From contig NZ_CP038255.1 of assembly GCF_004564135.1 (NCBI RefSeq), forward strand, positions 2,901,501 to 2,965,500: a stretch of DNA of 64,000 bases, written 5' to 3'. The position numbers and the translations under genes are program-made. The notes under the pieces were generated by a model that saw nothing but the letters and a program-made list of their open reading frames with translations, did no database searches and had not been told where the DNA came from. This DNA comes from Terasakiella sp. SH-1 (GTDB taxonomy: Bacteria > Pseudomonadota > Alphaproteobacteria > Rhodospirillales > Terasakiellaceae). This document shows, one piece after another, positions 1 through 8,028 of the stretch; the first letter of the stretch is position 1; each line of letters starts with the position of its first letter.

Positions 1-1418
1 TGAATGAAACACTGAATACCCTGCAACGTGCCTTCTTACTGCGTCCCTGTTCAGACAATATTTTTGCTGCACGCACCCGCCCCTGCCTGCAATATCAGAT
101 CAAGCGCTGCTCCGCCCCTTGTGTAGAACGCATCAGCAAAGATGACTATGCCAAACTAGTGGGCGAAGCCGAACGGTTCTTGCGCGGCGACAGCAAAGCC
201 TTACAGGCGGAACTGGCCGAACGTATGGCCGCAGCCAGTGAAGAGCTGGAATTTGAAGAAGCCGCAATCTATCGCGATCGTATTTCGGCCATGACGCGTA
301 TTCAGCAAAAACAGGACATTAACATTCCAGGACTGGAAGAAGCCGATGTGATTGCAGGTTTTCAAGATGGCGGGCAAACCTGCATTCAGGTCTTTTTCTT
401 TCGTGCAGGTGCCAACTATGGCAACCGGGCCTATTACCCCAGCCATGGATCAAAAGACGAGTTGCCCGATATTATCGAAGCTTTCATGGGGCAGTTTTAC
501 GCCGATAAATTCCCGCCCAAACAAATCATCGCCAGCCATGACCTCCCCGGTCAGGCCATTTTGGAAGAAGCCCTGTCTGTGCGTGCGGAACGTAAAGTCA
601 CTATCCAATGCCCCAAAAGGGGGGATAAGACCAAGCTGATCGCCCATGCCATGAATAATGCACGTGAAGCCTTGGGACGGCGTATGGCGCAAAGTGCCTC
701 GCAACGTAAACTGTTGATCGAAACCCAGCGCATCATGCAGATGGAGGCCATGCCCGAACGTATTGAAGTTTATGACAACTCCCACACCCAAGGGACCAAT
801 TCAGTTGGCGCCATGATTGCAGCGGGGCCAGAGGGCTTTATCAAAAATGCCTATCGCAAATTCAACATCAAACAGGCCCAGGGCGATGATGATTACGCCA
901 TGATGCGCGAAGTCCTCACCCGACGATTTTCGCGTGCCCTTAAAGAAGATCCGGACCGAGAAAAAGGCCAATGGCCCGATTTGGTCATTATTGATGGCGG
1001 TAAGGGCCAGCTTAATATCGCTGTTGAAGTCTTCGAAGAACTCGGCATTGATGATGTGACACTGGCAGGTATTTCAAAGGGGCCGGATCGCAATGCTGGC
1101 TATGATAAAATCGTCATTCCAGACAAGGAGCCGTTTCAGTTGGGCCACACCGACCCGGTTAACCATTTCATCCAGCGCTTGCGTGATGAAGCGCATCGTT
1201 TTGCCATTGGCACCCATCGCGCCAAACGCAATAAGGCCACGGTTCAATCGGTATTGGATGAGATTGACGGCATCGGGGCCAAACGTAAAAAAGCCCTGTT
1301 GCATCATTTTGGTTCTGCCAAGGCTGTGGCGCAAGCGGGGCTAAGTGACCTGGGAAAAGTGGATGGCATCAGCACATCCATCGCCAAAACCATCTATGAC
1401 CATTTTCATGAAAACTAG
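1..1418 (+). CDS. uvrC: UvrABC excinuclease subunit C (3' part)
   Basis: Nucleotide-excision-repair endonuclease subunit, cytoplasmic; with UvrB it cuts damaged DNA on both sides of the lesion. The reading frame is open from base 3 to the edge of the window, so the N-terminal GIY-YIG domain lies upstream and is not seen. Visible in order: a UVR motif (LEFEEAAIYRDRI) that contacts UvrB, the RNase-H-like 5' nuclease domain (VYDNSHTQGTNSVGAMI and IIDGGKGQLN), and a C-terminal helix-hairpin-helix pair (IDGIGAKRKKALLHHFG). It ends in TAG, and a 22-bp copy of a repeat found again at 6.2-6.4 kb starts at that stop codon. The gene downstream is convergent. Confidence 0.97.
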   Translation, partial: NETLNTLQRAFLLRPCSDNIFAARTRPCLQYQIKRCSAPCVERISKDDYAKLVGEAERFLRGDSKALQAELAERMAAASEELEFEEAAIYRDRISAMTRIQQKQDINIPGLEEADVIAGFQDGGQTCIQVFFFRAGANYGNRAYYPSHGSKDELPDIIEAFMGQFYADKFPPKQIIASHDLPGQAILEEALSVRAERKVTIQCPKRGDKTKLIAHAMNNAREALGRRMAQSASQRKLLIETQRIMQMEAMPERIEVYDNSHTQGTNSVGAMIAAGPEGFIKNAYRKFNIKQAQGDDDYAMMREVLTRRFSRALKEDPDREKGQWPDLVIIDGGKGQLNIAVEVFEELGIDDVTLAGISKGPDRNAGYDKIVIPDKEPFQLGHTDPVNHFIQRLRDEAHRFAIGTHRAKRNKATVQSVLDEIDGIGAKRKKALLHHFGSAKAVAQAGLSDLGKVDGISTSIAKTIYDHFHEN

Positions 1419-1437
1419 GGTCAGGACCTATTAATTT
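1416..1437. repeat. Solo copy of a MITE-type terminal repeat
   Basis: The sequence tagggtcaggacctatta and the next four bases match, with about four differences, the terminal inverted repeat of the small element at 6179-6448. It includes the short palindrome GGTCAGGACC. It bridges the uvrC stop and the stop codon of the convergent gene, so it may act as a bidirectional hairpin or be a relic left after excision. Role is inferred. Confidence 0.5.
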
Positions 1438-2192
1438 TTGGCCTTTTGTTGATATTTCTCATACAAATTGACCGTTCCCATATTGGAAATGGATAAGGCT
1501 GGCAATTTTTTGATCGTACGTACAAGGTTGAAGTCCTGTTTGGATTCCCAAGACCAATAAAGCCATAAGCCTCGTGGTTCGACCTCTAAAGGGCGGGCAA
1601 TTTCATCATAAGATAATCCAAACTTTTCAATCGCATCCAGAACCCGAAAATCAGCTGTTAACAAGGCATCAATACGGCCAACTTTTAACAAACGCACCCC
1701 ATCTTCATGATTATTGAAATAGTGATATTTCAGATTTGGAACCGCTGTCAGGCTTTTAACGTCTGTGCCTCCACGAATACGCCCAAGCACCTTACCGTCA
1801 AGTTCTGTTAAATTTGTAATCGGCTTATCTTTTAAACTGACCACAACAAAAATTGCATCGCCTAATTTCACAATTGGCATGGCCATTTTGTTACGTTTTG
1901 GGCTTTCCATAAAAACGCCAAAATCAGATTCACCTTCTTTGGTCATCACCACTGCACGTTTGAACGGTACAAAGCGCAGTTGAAAGTGAACACCTGCTTG
2001 TTGTTCCACAGACTTCAGTACATCAATTAACGGACCGGACCACTGTCTGGAACTTTCATCTTTTTTCACAAGCTGCGCAATAATCGGAACGGCTACAACC
2101 GGGCCATTACTGTTTGCTTGCGACGAAAAAGACAACGCCAAAAACATCAAGGTGAGAAGAAGGAAAGAAAAAGAACGTGTCATGGGATTCAT
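1431..2192 (-). CDS. Family 3 periplasmic solute-binding protein
   Basis: A 253-residue protein with a signal peptide (MTRSFSFLLLTLMFLALSFS, then SQAN) followed by a periplasmic binding-protein fold of the extracellular solute-binding family 3 kind (PF00497-like): phrases such as GPLIDVLKSVEQQAG, ESDFGVFME, TNLTELDGKVLGRIRGG and GRIDALLTADFRV are laid out as in the polar-amino-acid binding proteins. No permease or ATPase gene is next to it, which is common for orphan members of this family in Rhodospirillales; ligand unknown. Two start codons are possible (2192 or 2183); neither has a clear ribosome-binding site. Convergent with uvrC. Confidence 0.75.
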   Translation of the reverse strand: MNPMTRSFSFLLLTLMFLALSFSSQANSNGPVVAVPIIAQLVKKDESSRQWSGPLIDVLKSVEQQAGVHFQLRFVPFKRAVVMTKEGESDFGVFMESPKRNKMAMPIVKLGDAIFVVVSLKDKPITNLTELDGKVLGRIRGGTDVKSLTAVPNLKYHYFNNHEDGVRLLKVGRIDALLTADFRVLDAIEKFGLSYDEIARPLEVEPRGLWLYWSWESKQDFNLVRTIKKLPALSISNMGTVNLYEKYQQKAKN

Positions 2193-2386
2193 GCATACTG
2201 GAATTATTAAAGCGGATCATAGTCTGATACGTCACCTTATTCAATACGCTAAGAACGGGACTTTAGCATGAACCCAAAAGAAGTAGTGATTTTTATACGA
2301 TTCAGAAAAAGAAGCCTATAGCCTATTTTAATTTTCCAGCCTAATATGCCTCTTGCCTAATCCATTTAGAATAAAGATGACCTGAC

Positions 2387-2947
2387 ATGCTCTGGAACCT
2401 ACCCAACATACTAACAGCCTCTCGTATCATGATCATTCCGATCCTGGTGGGCCTGTATATGGTGGGCGAACCTGCGGGTAACTGGATGGCCTTTTCGCTG
2501 TATGTTTATGCCTGTGTTACCGATTTCTTCGATGGCTGGCTGGCACGTAAAATGAACCAGCAATCTGCCTTGGGCCGCTTTATGGACCCGATTGCCGACA
2601 AGCTTTTGATTTCCACCCTGATTGTCATGCTTATTGGCTTTGGCCCGATTGACGGCATTCATGTACTCGCTGCCGGAATTATTCTGGTGCGTGAAGTCCT
2701 GGTCTCGGGCCTGCGCGAATTTTTGGCACAAACCAAAGTCAGTGTGCCTGTTACCTTGTTGGCAAAATGGAAAACCACCATTCAAATGCTGGCCCTTGGC
2801 TTTTTGATTGTCGGCAACGCCGGGCCATATCTGTGGATTGCGGAAACAGTCACCGTTGGTTACGTCGGTTTATGGCTGGCTGCACTTTTGACATTGATTA
2901 CAGGCTATGACTATCTGCGTACTGGCCTGAAACATATGGTCGATTAA
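2387..2947 (+). CDS. pgsA: CDP-diacylglycerol-glycerol-3-phosphate phosphatidyltransferase
   Basis: Integral membrane enzyme making phosphatidylglycerol phosphate from CDP-diacylglycerol and glycerol-3-phosphate, the committed step to acidic phospholipids. The CDP-alcohol phosphotransferase signature DGxxARxxxxxxxxGxxxDxxxD is complete (DGWLARKMNQQSALGRFMDP, then IAD). The 186-residue length and several hydrophobic helices fit the family. It is the first gene of a tight run with mobB, whose ATG follows the pgsA stop directly, so the two are almost surely cotranscribed. In many alphaproteobacteria pgsA follows uvrC; here a convergent gene lies between. Confidence 0.95.
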   Translation: MLWNLPNILTASRIMIIPILVGLYMVGEPAGNWMAFSLYVYACVTDFFDGWLARKMNQQSALGRFMDPIADKLLISTLIVMLIGFGPIDGIHVLAAGIILVREVLVSGLREFLAQTKVSVPVTLLAKWKTTIQMLALGFLIVGNAGPYLWIAETVTVGYVGLWLAALLTLITGYDYLRTGLKHMVD

Positions 2948-3454
2948 ATGAAAGTTTTCGGCATTGTCGGCAAAAGTGGCAGTGGCAAAACCACGCTGTT
3001 GGAAAAATTGATCCCCGCGATTAAACAGCAGGGAATTTCCGTTTCCACCATCAAACATACCCATCATCAGTTTGACATGGATAAACCCGGCAAGGATTCA
3101 TATCGCCAACGCGAAGCAGGGGCTTCTGAAGTCTTGCTAGCCTCAAGCAGCCGCTGGGCCTTACTGCACGAATTGCGCAATGAAAAAGAGCCTGAAGTCG
3201 AAGAACTCCTGCCCCATATGACTAAAGTCGATCTTGTTCTGGTGGAAGGTTTCAAGTTTCATGACCACCCCAAACTTGAGGTCCATCGCCCCGCCCACGG
3301 ACGTGAGCCCCTCTGGCCCGGTGACGAGGGTATTCTCGCCATTGCCAGTGATGAAAAGCTGGCCTGTGACGGGCGGGTATTGATTGACCTCAATGACGCA
3401 GAGGCGATTGCTGATTTTATTATCGAACACTTGCAACTTCGGACAGAAAAATAA
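2948..3454 (+). CDS. mobB: Molybdopterin-guanine dinucleotide adaptor MobB
   Basis: GTP-binding accessory protein that helps MobA attach GMP to molybdopterin. The Walker A loop is at the N terminus (GKSGSGKTTLLEKL) and the family phrases STIKHTHHQFDMDKPGKDS and VDLVLVEGFK are present; 168 residues is normal. Its start codon touches the pgsA stop and its own stop overlaps the moeA start by one base (TAATG), the pattern of translationally coupled genes. No mobA is seen in the window. Confidence 0.94.
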   Translation: MKVFGIVGKSGSGKTTLLEKLIPAIKQQGISVSTIKHTHHQFDMDKPGKDSYRQREAGASEVLLASSSRWALLHELRNEKEPEVEELLPHMTKVDLVLVEGFKFHDHPKLEVHRPAHGREPLWPGDEGILAIASDEKLACDGRVLIDLNDAEAIADFIIEHLQLRTEK

Positions 3455-4713
3455 TGACGAGCGTTTTTGACAGCTGTTTTGCCACCCCCGGTGCGATGAT
3501 GCCCTTAGATGAGGCACGCCAATGTATGGCTGAAAAAATTAAACCAATGGCCGATACAACCACCCTGCCCTTGCGCCAATGCGTCGGCAAAATTTTAGCT
3601 GAAAATGTAGTGGCCCAACAAAATGTCCCCCCTCACAATAATTCCGCCATGGATGGCTATGCGGTTAAATTTGAGGACCTCAATCCTGATGGCGAGACAA
3701 AATTGCCCGTCACAGCCCGTATTGCCGCAGGTCATCCCTTGGGCCGCGATGCCCAATCCGGCGAAGCCTTGCGCATCTTCACAGGTGCCCCAATCCCGAA
3801 CGAGGCAGATACCATCGTCATGCAGGAAAATGCGACAGAAGCCGATGGTTTTGTTACTTTCCCCAAAGGAGCAGCCCCCAAGAAAGGGGCCAATTTCAGA
3901 AAGCTGGGCGAAGATATCAAGATCGGGGATACCATCCTTGAAAAAGGGCGCAAATTACGTGCCGCCGACATCGGTGTGTGTGCCTCCGTCGGGCTGACGG
4001 AAATTCAGGTCTATAAACCACTAAAAATCGCCGTCTTTTCCACAGGCGATGAAATTACAGATGCAGGCGAGCCCTTGGGCGAAGGCTGTGTTTATGACAT
4101 CAACCGCTATACCGTCCTGTCCATGCTGGAATCTATGGGCTGCGAAGTGACTGATCTTGGCATTCTGCCCGATGATTTGGACCTCATCACCTCCTCCTTA
4201 AAAGAAGCTGCCGCTGATCATGACGTCCTCTTTACCTCCGGCGGGGTCTCCCTTGGTGAAGAAGATCATGTCAAAACAGCCGTCAGCCAGCTGGGACAGA
4301 TTAATTTTTGGCGCATAGCCATCAAACCGGGTCGTCCTATTGCCTTGGGAGAAGTGGGCGACACACCCTTTATCGGTCTGCCCGGCAACCCGGTGGCAAC
4401 CCTTGTGACCTTCATGATGATCGCACGCCCCATGATCGCAGGTTTTAGCGGACGCCGTGATATTGCCACGCGCAGCTATAAAATCCCGGCGGCCTTTGAC
4501 ATGAAACATAAGGGCGGGCGGTATGAATGGCAGCGTGCCTATCTGAAAGAAACCCCTTACGGCCCGGTTGTTGAATTGTTCCATACCACAGGTTCCGGCA
4601 TTTTGACCTCTATGGTGAAAACAGACGGGCTGGTGGAAATTCCAGATCATGCCCATGAGATTGAAGCCGGGGATCTGGTTGATTTCATCCCCTATAGCGA
4701 GGTGAGCCAATAA
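3454..4713 (+). CDS. moeA: Molybdopterin molybdenumtransferase MoeA
   Basis: Inserts molybdate into adenylated molybdopterin, the last step of Moco synthesis. The 419-residue protein has the MoeA N-terminal region (PPHNNSAMDGYAV), a middle MoCF-binding domain (FSTGDEITDAGEPLGEGCVYDINRY is split across the family motif; then FTSGGVSLGEEDHVK), and the substrate-binding loop IALGEVGDTPFIGLPGNPVA. The C-terminal beta-barrel domain is complete. One-base stop/start overlaps join it to mobB before and moaD after. Confidence 0.96.
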   Translation: MTSVFDSCFATPGAMMPLDEARQCMAEKIKPMADTTTLPLRQCVGKILAENVVAQQNVPPHNNSAMDGYAVKFEDLNPDGETKLPVTARIAAGHPLGRDAQSGEALRIFTGAPIPNEADTIVMQENATEADGFVTFPKGAAPKKGANFRKLGEDIKIGDTILEKGRKLRAADIGVCASVGLTEIQVYKPLKIAVFSTGDEITDAGEPLGEGCVYDINRYTVLSMLESMGCEVTDLGILPDDLDLITSSLKEAAADHDVLFTSGGVSLGEEDHVKTAVSQLGQINFWRIAIKPGRPIALGEVGDTPFIGLPGNPVATLVTFMMIARPMIAGFSGRRDIATRSYKIPAAFDMKHKGGRYEWQRAYLKETPYGPVVELFHTTGSGILTSMVKTDGLVEIPDHAHEIEAGDLVDFIPYSEVSQ

Positions 4714-4964
4714 TGAAAGTTCTGTATTTTGCTTGGTTGCGCACCAAAATTGGTTGTGCAGAAGAAGAAATTGACCTGCCCAAAGACGTCAATACAGTCG
4801 CTGGTGTGCTGGATCATTTACGCAGCCGAGGCGATGCTTATGCCGAGGCTCTCAGTGCCGATAAAGTCATTCGCGTGGCCGTCAATCAGGATTATGCTCA
4901 GGAAGTCGATATAGTGCGCAACGAAGATGAATTTGCCATTTTCCCCCCTGTGACCGGAGGCTGA
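4713..4964 (+). CDS. moaD: Molybdopterin synthase sulfur carrier subunit MoaD
   Basis: Small ubiquitin-like sulfur carrier; its C-terminal glycine is thiocarboxylated and passes sulfur to cyclic pyranopterin in the MoaD-MoaE complex. The 83-residue protein ends in the required Gly-Gly (IFPPVTGG), and starts with the beta-grasp strand VLYFAWLRTKIG. Its start overlaps the moeA stop by one base, and moaE begins three bases after its stop. Confidence 0.95.
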   Translation: MKVLYFAWLRTKIGCAEEEIDLPKDVNTVAGVLDHLRSRGDAYAEALSADKVIRVAVNQDYAQEVDIVRNEDEFAIFPPVTGG

Positions 4965-4967
4965 TCC

Positions 4968-5459
4968 ATGATCCGGGTACAGGCAGAAAATTTCGATGTG
5001 GGTGCAGAAATCAACGCGCTAAGCAAAGGCAACACAGCCATTGGCGGGATTTGTTCCTTCGTGGGACTGGTACGCGATTTCCAACATACCAAAGAAGATG
5101 AAGTACGTGTTTCCGCCATGACGCTGGAACATTATCCGGGCATGACGGAAAAGAAGCTGGAAGAGATTGAAGCCATTGCGCAAGACCGCTGGCCCTTGGA
5201 AGATGTCTTGATCATTCACCGTTATGGCCGCATGGAACCAGGAGAAAACATTGTCTTGGTCGTCACCGCATCAGCCCACCGCAAGGCGGCGTTTGAAGCC
5301 GCTGAATTCCTAATGGATTTCCTGAAAACAAAGGCCCCCTTCTGGAAATTGGAAGAAGACCAGGACGGGGCGGGCAGCTGGGTTGATGCCCGCGAAGCTG
5401 ATGACGCCGCAGCAAATCGCTGGGAAATAAAAAATGGGGCTGAAGTAGCTAAGGGTTAA
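4968..5459 (+). CDS. moaE: Molybdopterin synthase catalytic subunit MoaE, tail altered by an IS
   Basis: Large subunit of molybdopterin synthase. Family motifs are intact: GGICSFVGLVRD, LEHYPGMTEKKL, HRYGRMEPGENIVLVVTASAHRKAAFEA and FWKLEE. The ribosome-binding site GGAGG lies just before the start. The original stop was removed by an IS1595-type insertion: the 8-bp target duplication taaaaaat ends exactly at a codon boundary, and without the IS the next codon is TAA (now at 6164-6166), giving a 156-residue protein ending in WEIKN. With the IS the frame runs seven more codons (GAEVAKG) inside the element's terminal repeat. The extra tail is past the conserved fold, so activity is probably kept. 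Confidence 0.95.
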   Translation: MIRVQAENFDVGAEINALSKGNTAIGGICSFVGLVRDFQHTKEDEVRVSAMTLEHYPGMTEKKLEEIEAIAQDRWPLEDVLIIHRYGRMEPGENIVLVVTASAHRKAAFEAAEFLMDFLKTKAPFWKLEEDQDGAGSWVDAREADDAAANRWEIKNGAEVAKG

Positions 5460-6155
5460 TGTTTAGCCTGTTTATACCATATTTTCAGCTGCTTTAGGAG
5501 GTCTGCGTGGTTGCCTCCATTGAAACGCCATTCACACTCCTTGAGAAACCAGTAGAAATGGTCAGGTTTGATACCATTGAATCTTCGCATATGCCGCTTT
5601 GCCTGATTCCAGAAATTCTCAATGCCATTGATGTGATTTTGTTTGTCTGCAAAGAGTTTGGAATGGTTGATGCGACGGTGATGGAAGTCTGAAACATCCA
5701 GTGCGTTGTAGGCACCGAACGTATCGGTATAGACGATACTGTCAGGCTCGACCTTCTCCTGAATAATCGGTAACAGCGTCTCTGTCTTTGCATTGGGAAT
5801 GATTGCCGTATAGACCTTGCCACCCCGCTTTAAAAGGCCAAACACAGCCACTTTGCCGCCAGCACCACGACCTCGTTTTCCTTTACGGACACCGCCAAAA
5901 TAACTTTCATCAGCTTCAATCTCGCCTTGCAAACGATAGCTCGGCAACTTGCTGGCAATCAATTGGCGAAGCCGCATGAAGAAGCGGATCGCCATGTTCG
6001 CCTGCACGCCAACAATCTCAGCAGTCGCTCGGGCAGTGCTGCCTGCGACAAAATGCTCAATAAGCTTGCTTTGCTGACGTGATGTCAGGCGACTTTTTCG
6101 AGTGTACATCGTAGCCATTATAGAACCTCTTTCAGTTCTTAGCTACTTCAGCCCC
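5436..6155 (-). mobile_element. IS1595-family insertion sequence (720 bp)
   Basis: Complete element with perfect 18-bp terminal inverted repeats (ggggctgaagtagctaag at 5436-5453 and its complement at 6138-6155) and an 8-bp target duplication taaaaaat on both sides (5428-5435 and 6156-6163). An 8-bp duplication and GGG ends fit the IS1595 group. It holds one transposase gene on the minus strand. Because both repeats and both target copies are exact, the insertion looks recent. Confidence 0.93.
5456..6118 (-). CDS. IS1595-family transposase
   Basis: A 220-residue ISXO2-like (DDE) transposase. An N-terminal helix-turn-helix region (ATAEIVGVQANMAIRFFMRL) precedes the catalytic core: first aspartate in EADESYFGGVRKGKRGRG, second in SIVYTDTFGAYNAL, and the His/Asn-Glu part in NHINGIENFWNQAKRHMRRF, as in the IS1016/ISSod11-like members. 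Its stop codon and that of moaE overlap on opposite strands inside the left terminal region. It appears intact and therefore possibly active. Confidence 0.93.
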   Translation of the reverse strand: MATMYTRKSRLTSRQQSKLIEHFVAGSTARATAEIVGVQANMAIRFFMRLRQLIASKLPSYRLQGEIEADESYFGGVRKGKRGRGAGGKVAVFGLLKRGGKVYTAIIPNAKTETLLPIIQEKVEPDSIVYTDTFGAYNALDVSDFHHRRINHSKLFADKQNHINGIENFWNQAKRHMRRFNGIKPDHFYWFLKECEWRFNGGNHADLLKQLKIWYKQAKH

Positions 6156-6178
6156 TAAAAAATTAAGTTGCTAATTCC

Positions 6179-6448
6179 TTAGGGTCAGAACCTATGAATT
6201 TACTGAGTTTGGCGGCGCTAAAAATAAAGGTGGATTAGGCATGAAACTTGCCGCAGTGCCTTCCACTGCAAGAGTTTTATAACGCGAGCCAGCTTTATTT
6301 TTAGCCCGTCCCTTCGGGATTTGTAGAAAATGACGCAAAGACCACGTCAATGACTTTTGAAAGAGAATACTCTTCCTGCAAGTCATTTCCTTGCCTTGCG
6401 ACATTTTTTACAAACCAAACGCAATAAATTCATAGGTTCTGACCCTAA
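6179..6448. mobile_element. MITE-like non-autonomous element with 35-bp inverted repeats
   Basis: About 270 bp bounded by inverted repeats that begin ttagggtcagaacctatgaa and stay matched, with two differences, for about 35 bp at each end (6179-6213 and 6414-6448). The TA at each outer edge could be a TA target duplication, as made by IS630/mariner-type transposases; that is inference. An inner inverted repeat (gctaaaaataaag against its complement near 6293-6309) makes the interior foldable. No credible protein is encoded; a 70-codon open frame on the minus strand looks accidental. It lies 24 bp from the IS1595 copy. Confidence 0.7.
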
Positions 6449-6493
6449 CAATCCCAATATATTATGGAATGAAGAATAAAAAAGAGGTTTCCC

Positions 6494-7321
6494 ATGGTCG
6501 ACTCCCCCTATCCCCCGGTTCAAGCTTACCTGAACACCCATTTCATTGAAGGGCGTGAAGGGCGTGCCTTACGCATCCTGTCTGAATATATCGAACCGGA
6601 TGCCCGTTTTGAGGCCAACAACGTTGAAGATACCATCATCTTTTTCGGCTCCGCCCGCACTCTTCCCCGCGATGTGGCAGAAGAACAACTCGCAGAAGCC
6701 AAGAAAAGCAATGGCGATGTAGCACGTGCTGAAATGGACCTTCATATGTCGCGCTATTATGAAGATGCTCGCGAACTGGGACGACGTTTGACCGAATGGT
6801 CCAAGGCACTGGAAGGCAGCAAAAAACGCTTTGTGCTTTGTACGGGTGGCGGACCGGGCATTATGGAAGCCGGAAACCGTGGTGCCTCAGAAGCCAAGGG
6901 GCTGAATATGGGCTTTAACATCACCCTACCCTTTGAACAAGGTCAAAACCCTTATATTACCCGCCAGCTTGCCTTTGAATTTCGCTATTTCTTCATGCGT
7001 AAATTCTGGTTCATGTATCTGGCAAAAGCCATGGTCGCTTTCCCCGGTGGTTTTGGTACCATGGATGAATTGTTTGAAGCCCTGACCTTGATTCAAACTG
7101 ATAAAGTCAGCAAAAAACTACCCATTGTCCTTTATGGAAAAGAATTCTGGGATGACGTGGTTAATCTGGATGCTCTAGTCAAATACGGCACCATCAGCGC
7201 GGAAGATTTGGAGCTTATCCGTTTCTGCGATGATGTGGATGAGGCTTATGACTATCTCACCCGTTTTCTGGAAGAACACGCCATTGCCGAAATGGCCCGC
7301 AGCCATTCAAAAGCACCTTGA
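6494..7321 (+). CDS. LOG-family (TIGR00730-type) Rossmann-fold protein
   Basis: Carries both signature loops of the lysine-decarboxylase-like/LOG family: GGGPGIMEAGNRGASE and PGGFGTMDELFEALTLIQ (the PGGxGTxxE motif). Members include cytokinin-activating phosphoribohydrolases (nucleoside 5'-monophosphate to base) and nucleosidases such as PpnN. At 275 residues it is one of the longer versions, with an N-terminal extension of about 60 residues before the first Rossmann strand (TIIFFGSAR). GAGGT lies upstream of the ATG. The true substrate in this organism is unknown. Confidence 0.88.
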   Translation: MVDSPYPPVQAYLNTHFIEGREGRALRILSEYIEPDARFEANNVEDTIIFFGSARTLPRDVAEEQLAEAKKSNGDVARAEMDLHMSRYYEDARELGRRLTEWSKALEGSKKRFVLCTGGGPGIMEAGNRGASEAKGLNMGFNITLPFEQGQNPYITRQLAFEFRYFFMRKFWFMYLAKAMVAFPGGFGTMDELFEALTLIQTDKVSKKLPIVLYGKEFWDDVVNLDALVKYGTISAEDLELIRFCDDVDEAYDYLTRFLEEHAIAEMARSHSKAP

Positions 7322-7342
7322 AAATAAGCTTAGACCCGCTTT

Positions 7343-7924
7343 CTAAGACAAGTATCCAAACAATGACCAGGCTGAAAATGCAGACATTGTGAGGAAGAGA
7401 ACACCTGCACAGCGATGAAGCCAGATCAAGGGCAAATATCGTAGAACCTTTTTACCCGCAATCACACCTAGAACAGAGGTCAAAGCAAGCGCAACGGTTG
7501 CCCCCAACCAGACAAACAGGATCGGATAAAGCCCGGCCAGACCCGCAACTGCGATTTGCGTTTTATCCCCAAGTTCAGCCAGAAAAATCATCAAGAAAGT
7601 GGTGACAAAAAGACTATGAGCCTTTGTTTCCACAGTGTCTTCTTCCTCTTCATCAGCTGAAGCAAACAAGGAATGTAAGCCAAAGCCCGCAAAGAGTACG
7701 GTGACAACACCTAAAATCCATTCCTGTGGTAACCAATCTGCCAAGGCCCCGCCAAAGACCACCGCCAAGGCATTCAAGATGGCAAACGCGCTGATTGCAC
7801 CGAATAAAACCGGCCTGACCCGCCCATGTTTTGCGGCCAGCGCCATGCAAACCAATTGGCTTTTATCACCAATTTCGGCCAAACCAATAATGGCAAGGGT
7901 TGTTCCAGCTGTTTGCCACCACAT
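7343..7924 (-). CDS. TMEM165/GDT1 family cation (manganese) exporter
   Basis: Small inner-membrane transporter of the UPF0016/GDT1 family, which exports Mn2+ or Ca2+ in characterised members. The two repeated family motifs E-x-G-D-K-[ST]-Q are present: AEIGDKSQL in the first half and AELGDKTQIAVAGLAG in the second, each in a hydrophobic three-helix repeat, with an acidic linker (ADEEEEDTVE) between. The start at 7924 (MWWQTAGTT) is chosen because GAGG lies six bases upstream; an in-frame ATG at 7936 lacks that spacing. No yybP-ykoY manganese riboswitch was recognised in the short upstream region. Confidence 0.88.
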   Translation of the reverse strand: MWWQTAGTTLAIIGLAEIGDKSQLVCMALAAKHGRVRPVLFGAISAFAILNALAVVFGGALADWLPQEWILGVVTVLFAGFGLHSLFASADEEEEDTVETKAHSLFVTTFLMIFLAELGDKTQIAVAGLAGLYPILFVWLGATVALALTSVLGVIAGKKVLRYLPLIWLHRCAGVLFLTMSAFSAWSLFGYLS

Positions 7925-8028
7925 ATGCATCCTCATTTAAGGCGTAAAATCACAAAATAGGCGAATACCCATATATGATTTCACACGAGGCGGCAAGCTT
8001 TCAAAACATACGATTGCAACCGTTGTCG

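Noticed and set aside
6192-6404. 70-codon open frame inside the MITE-like element
   Set aside because: It lies wholly between the inverted repeats, has no ribosome-binding site, and follows the symmetry of the element rather than protein-like codons.
7937-8028. yybP-ykoY manganese riboswitch ahead of the GDT1-type gene
   Set aside because: Expected by function, but the short leader has none of the conserved loop sequences I would look for.
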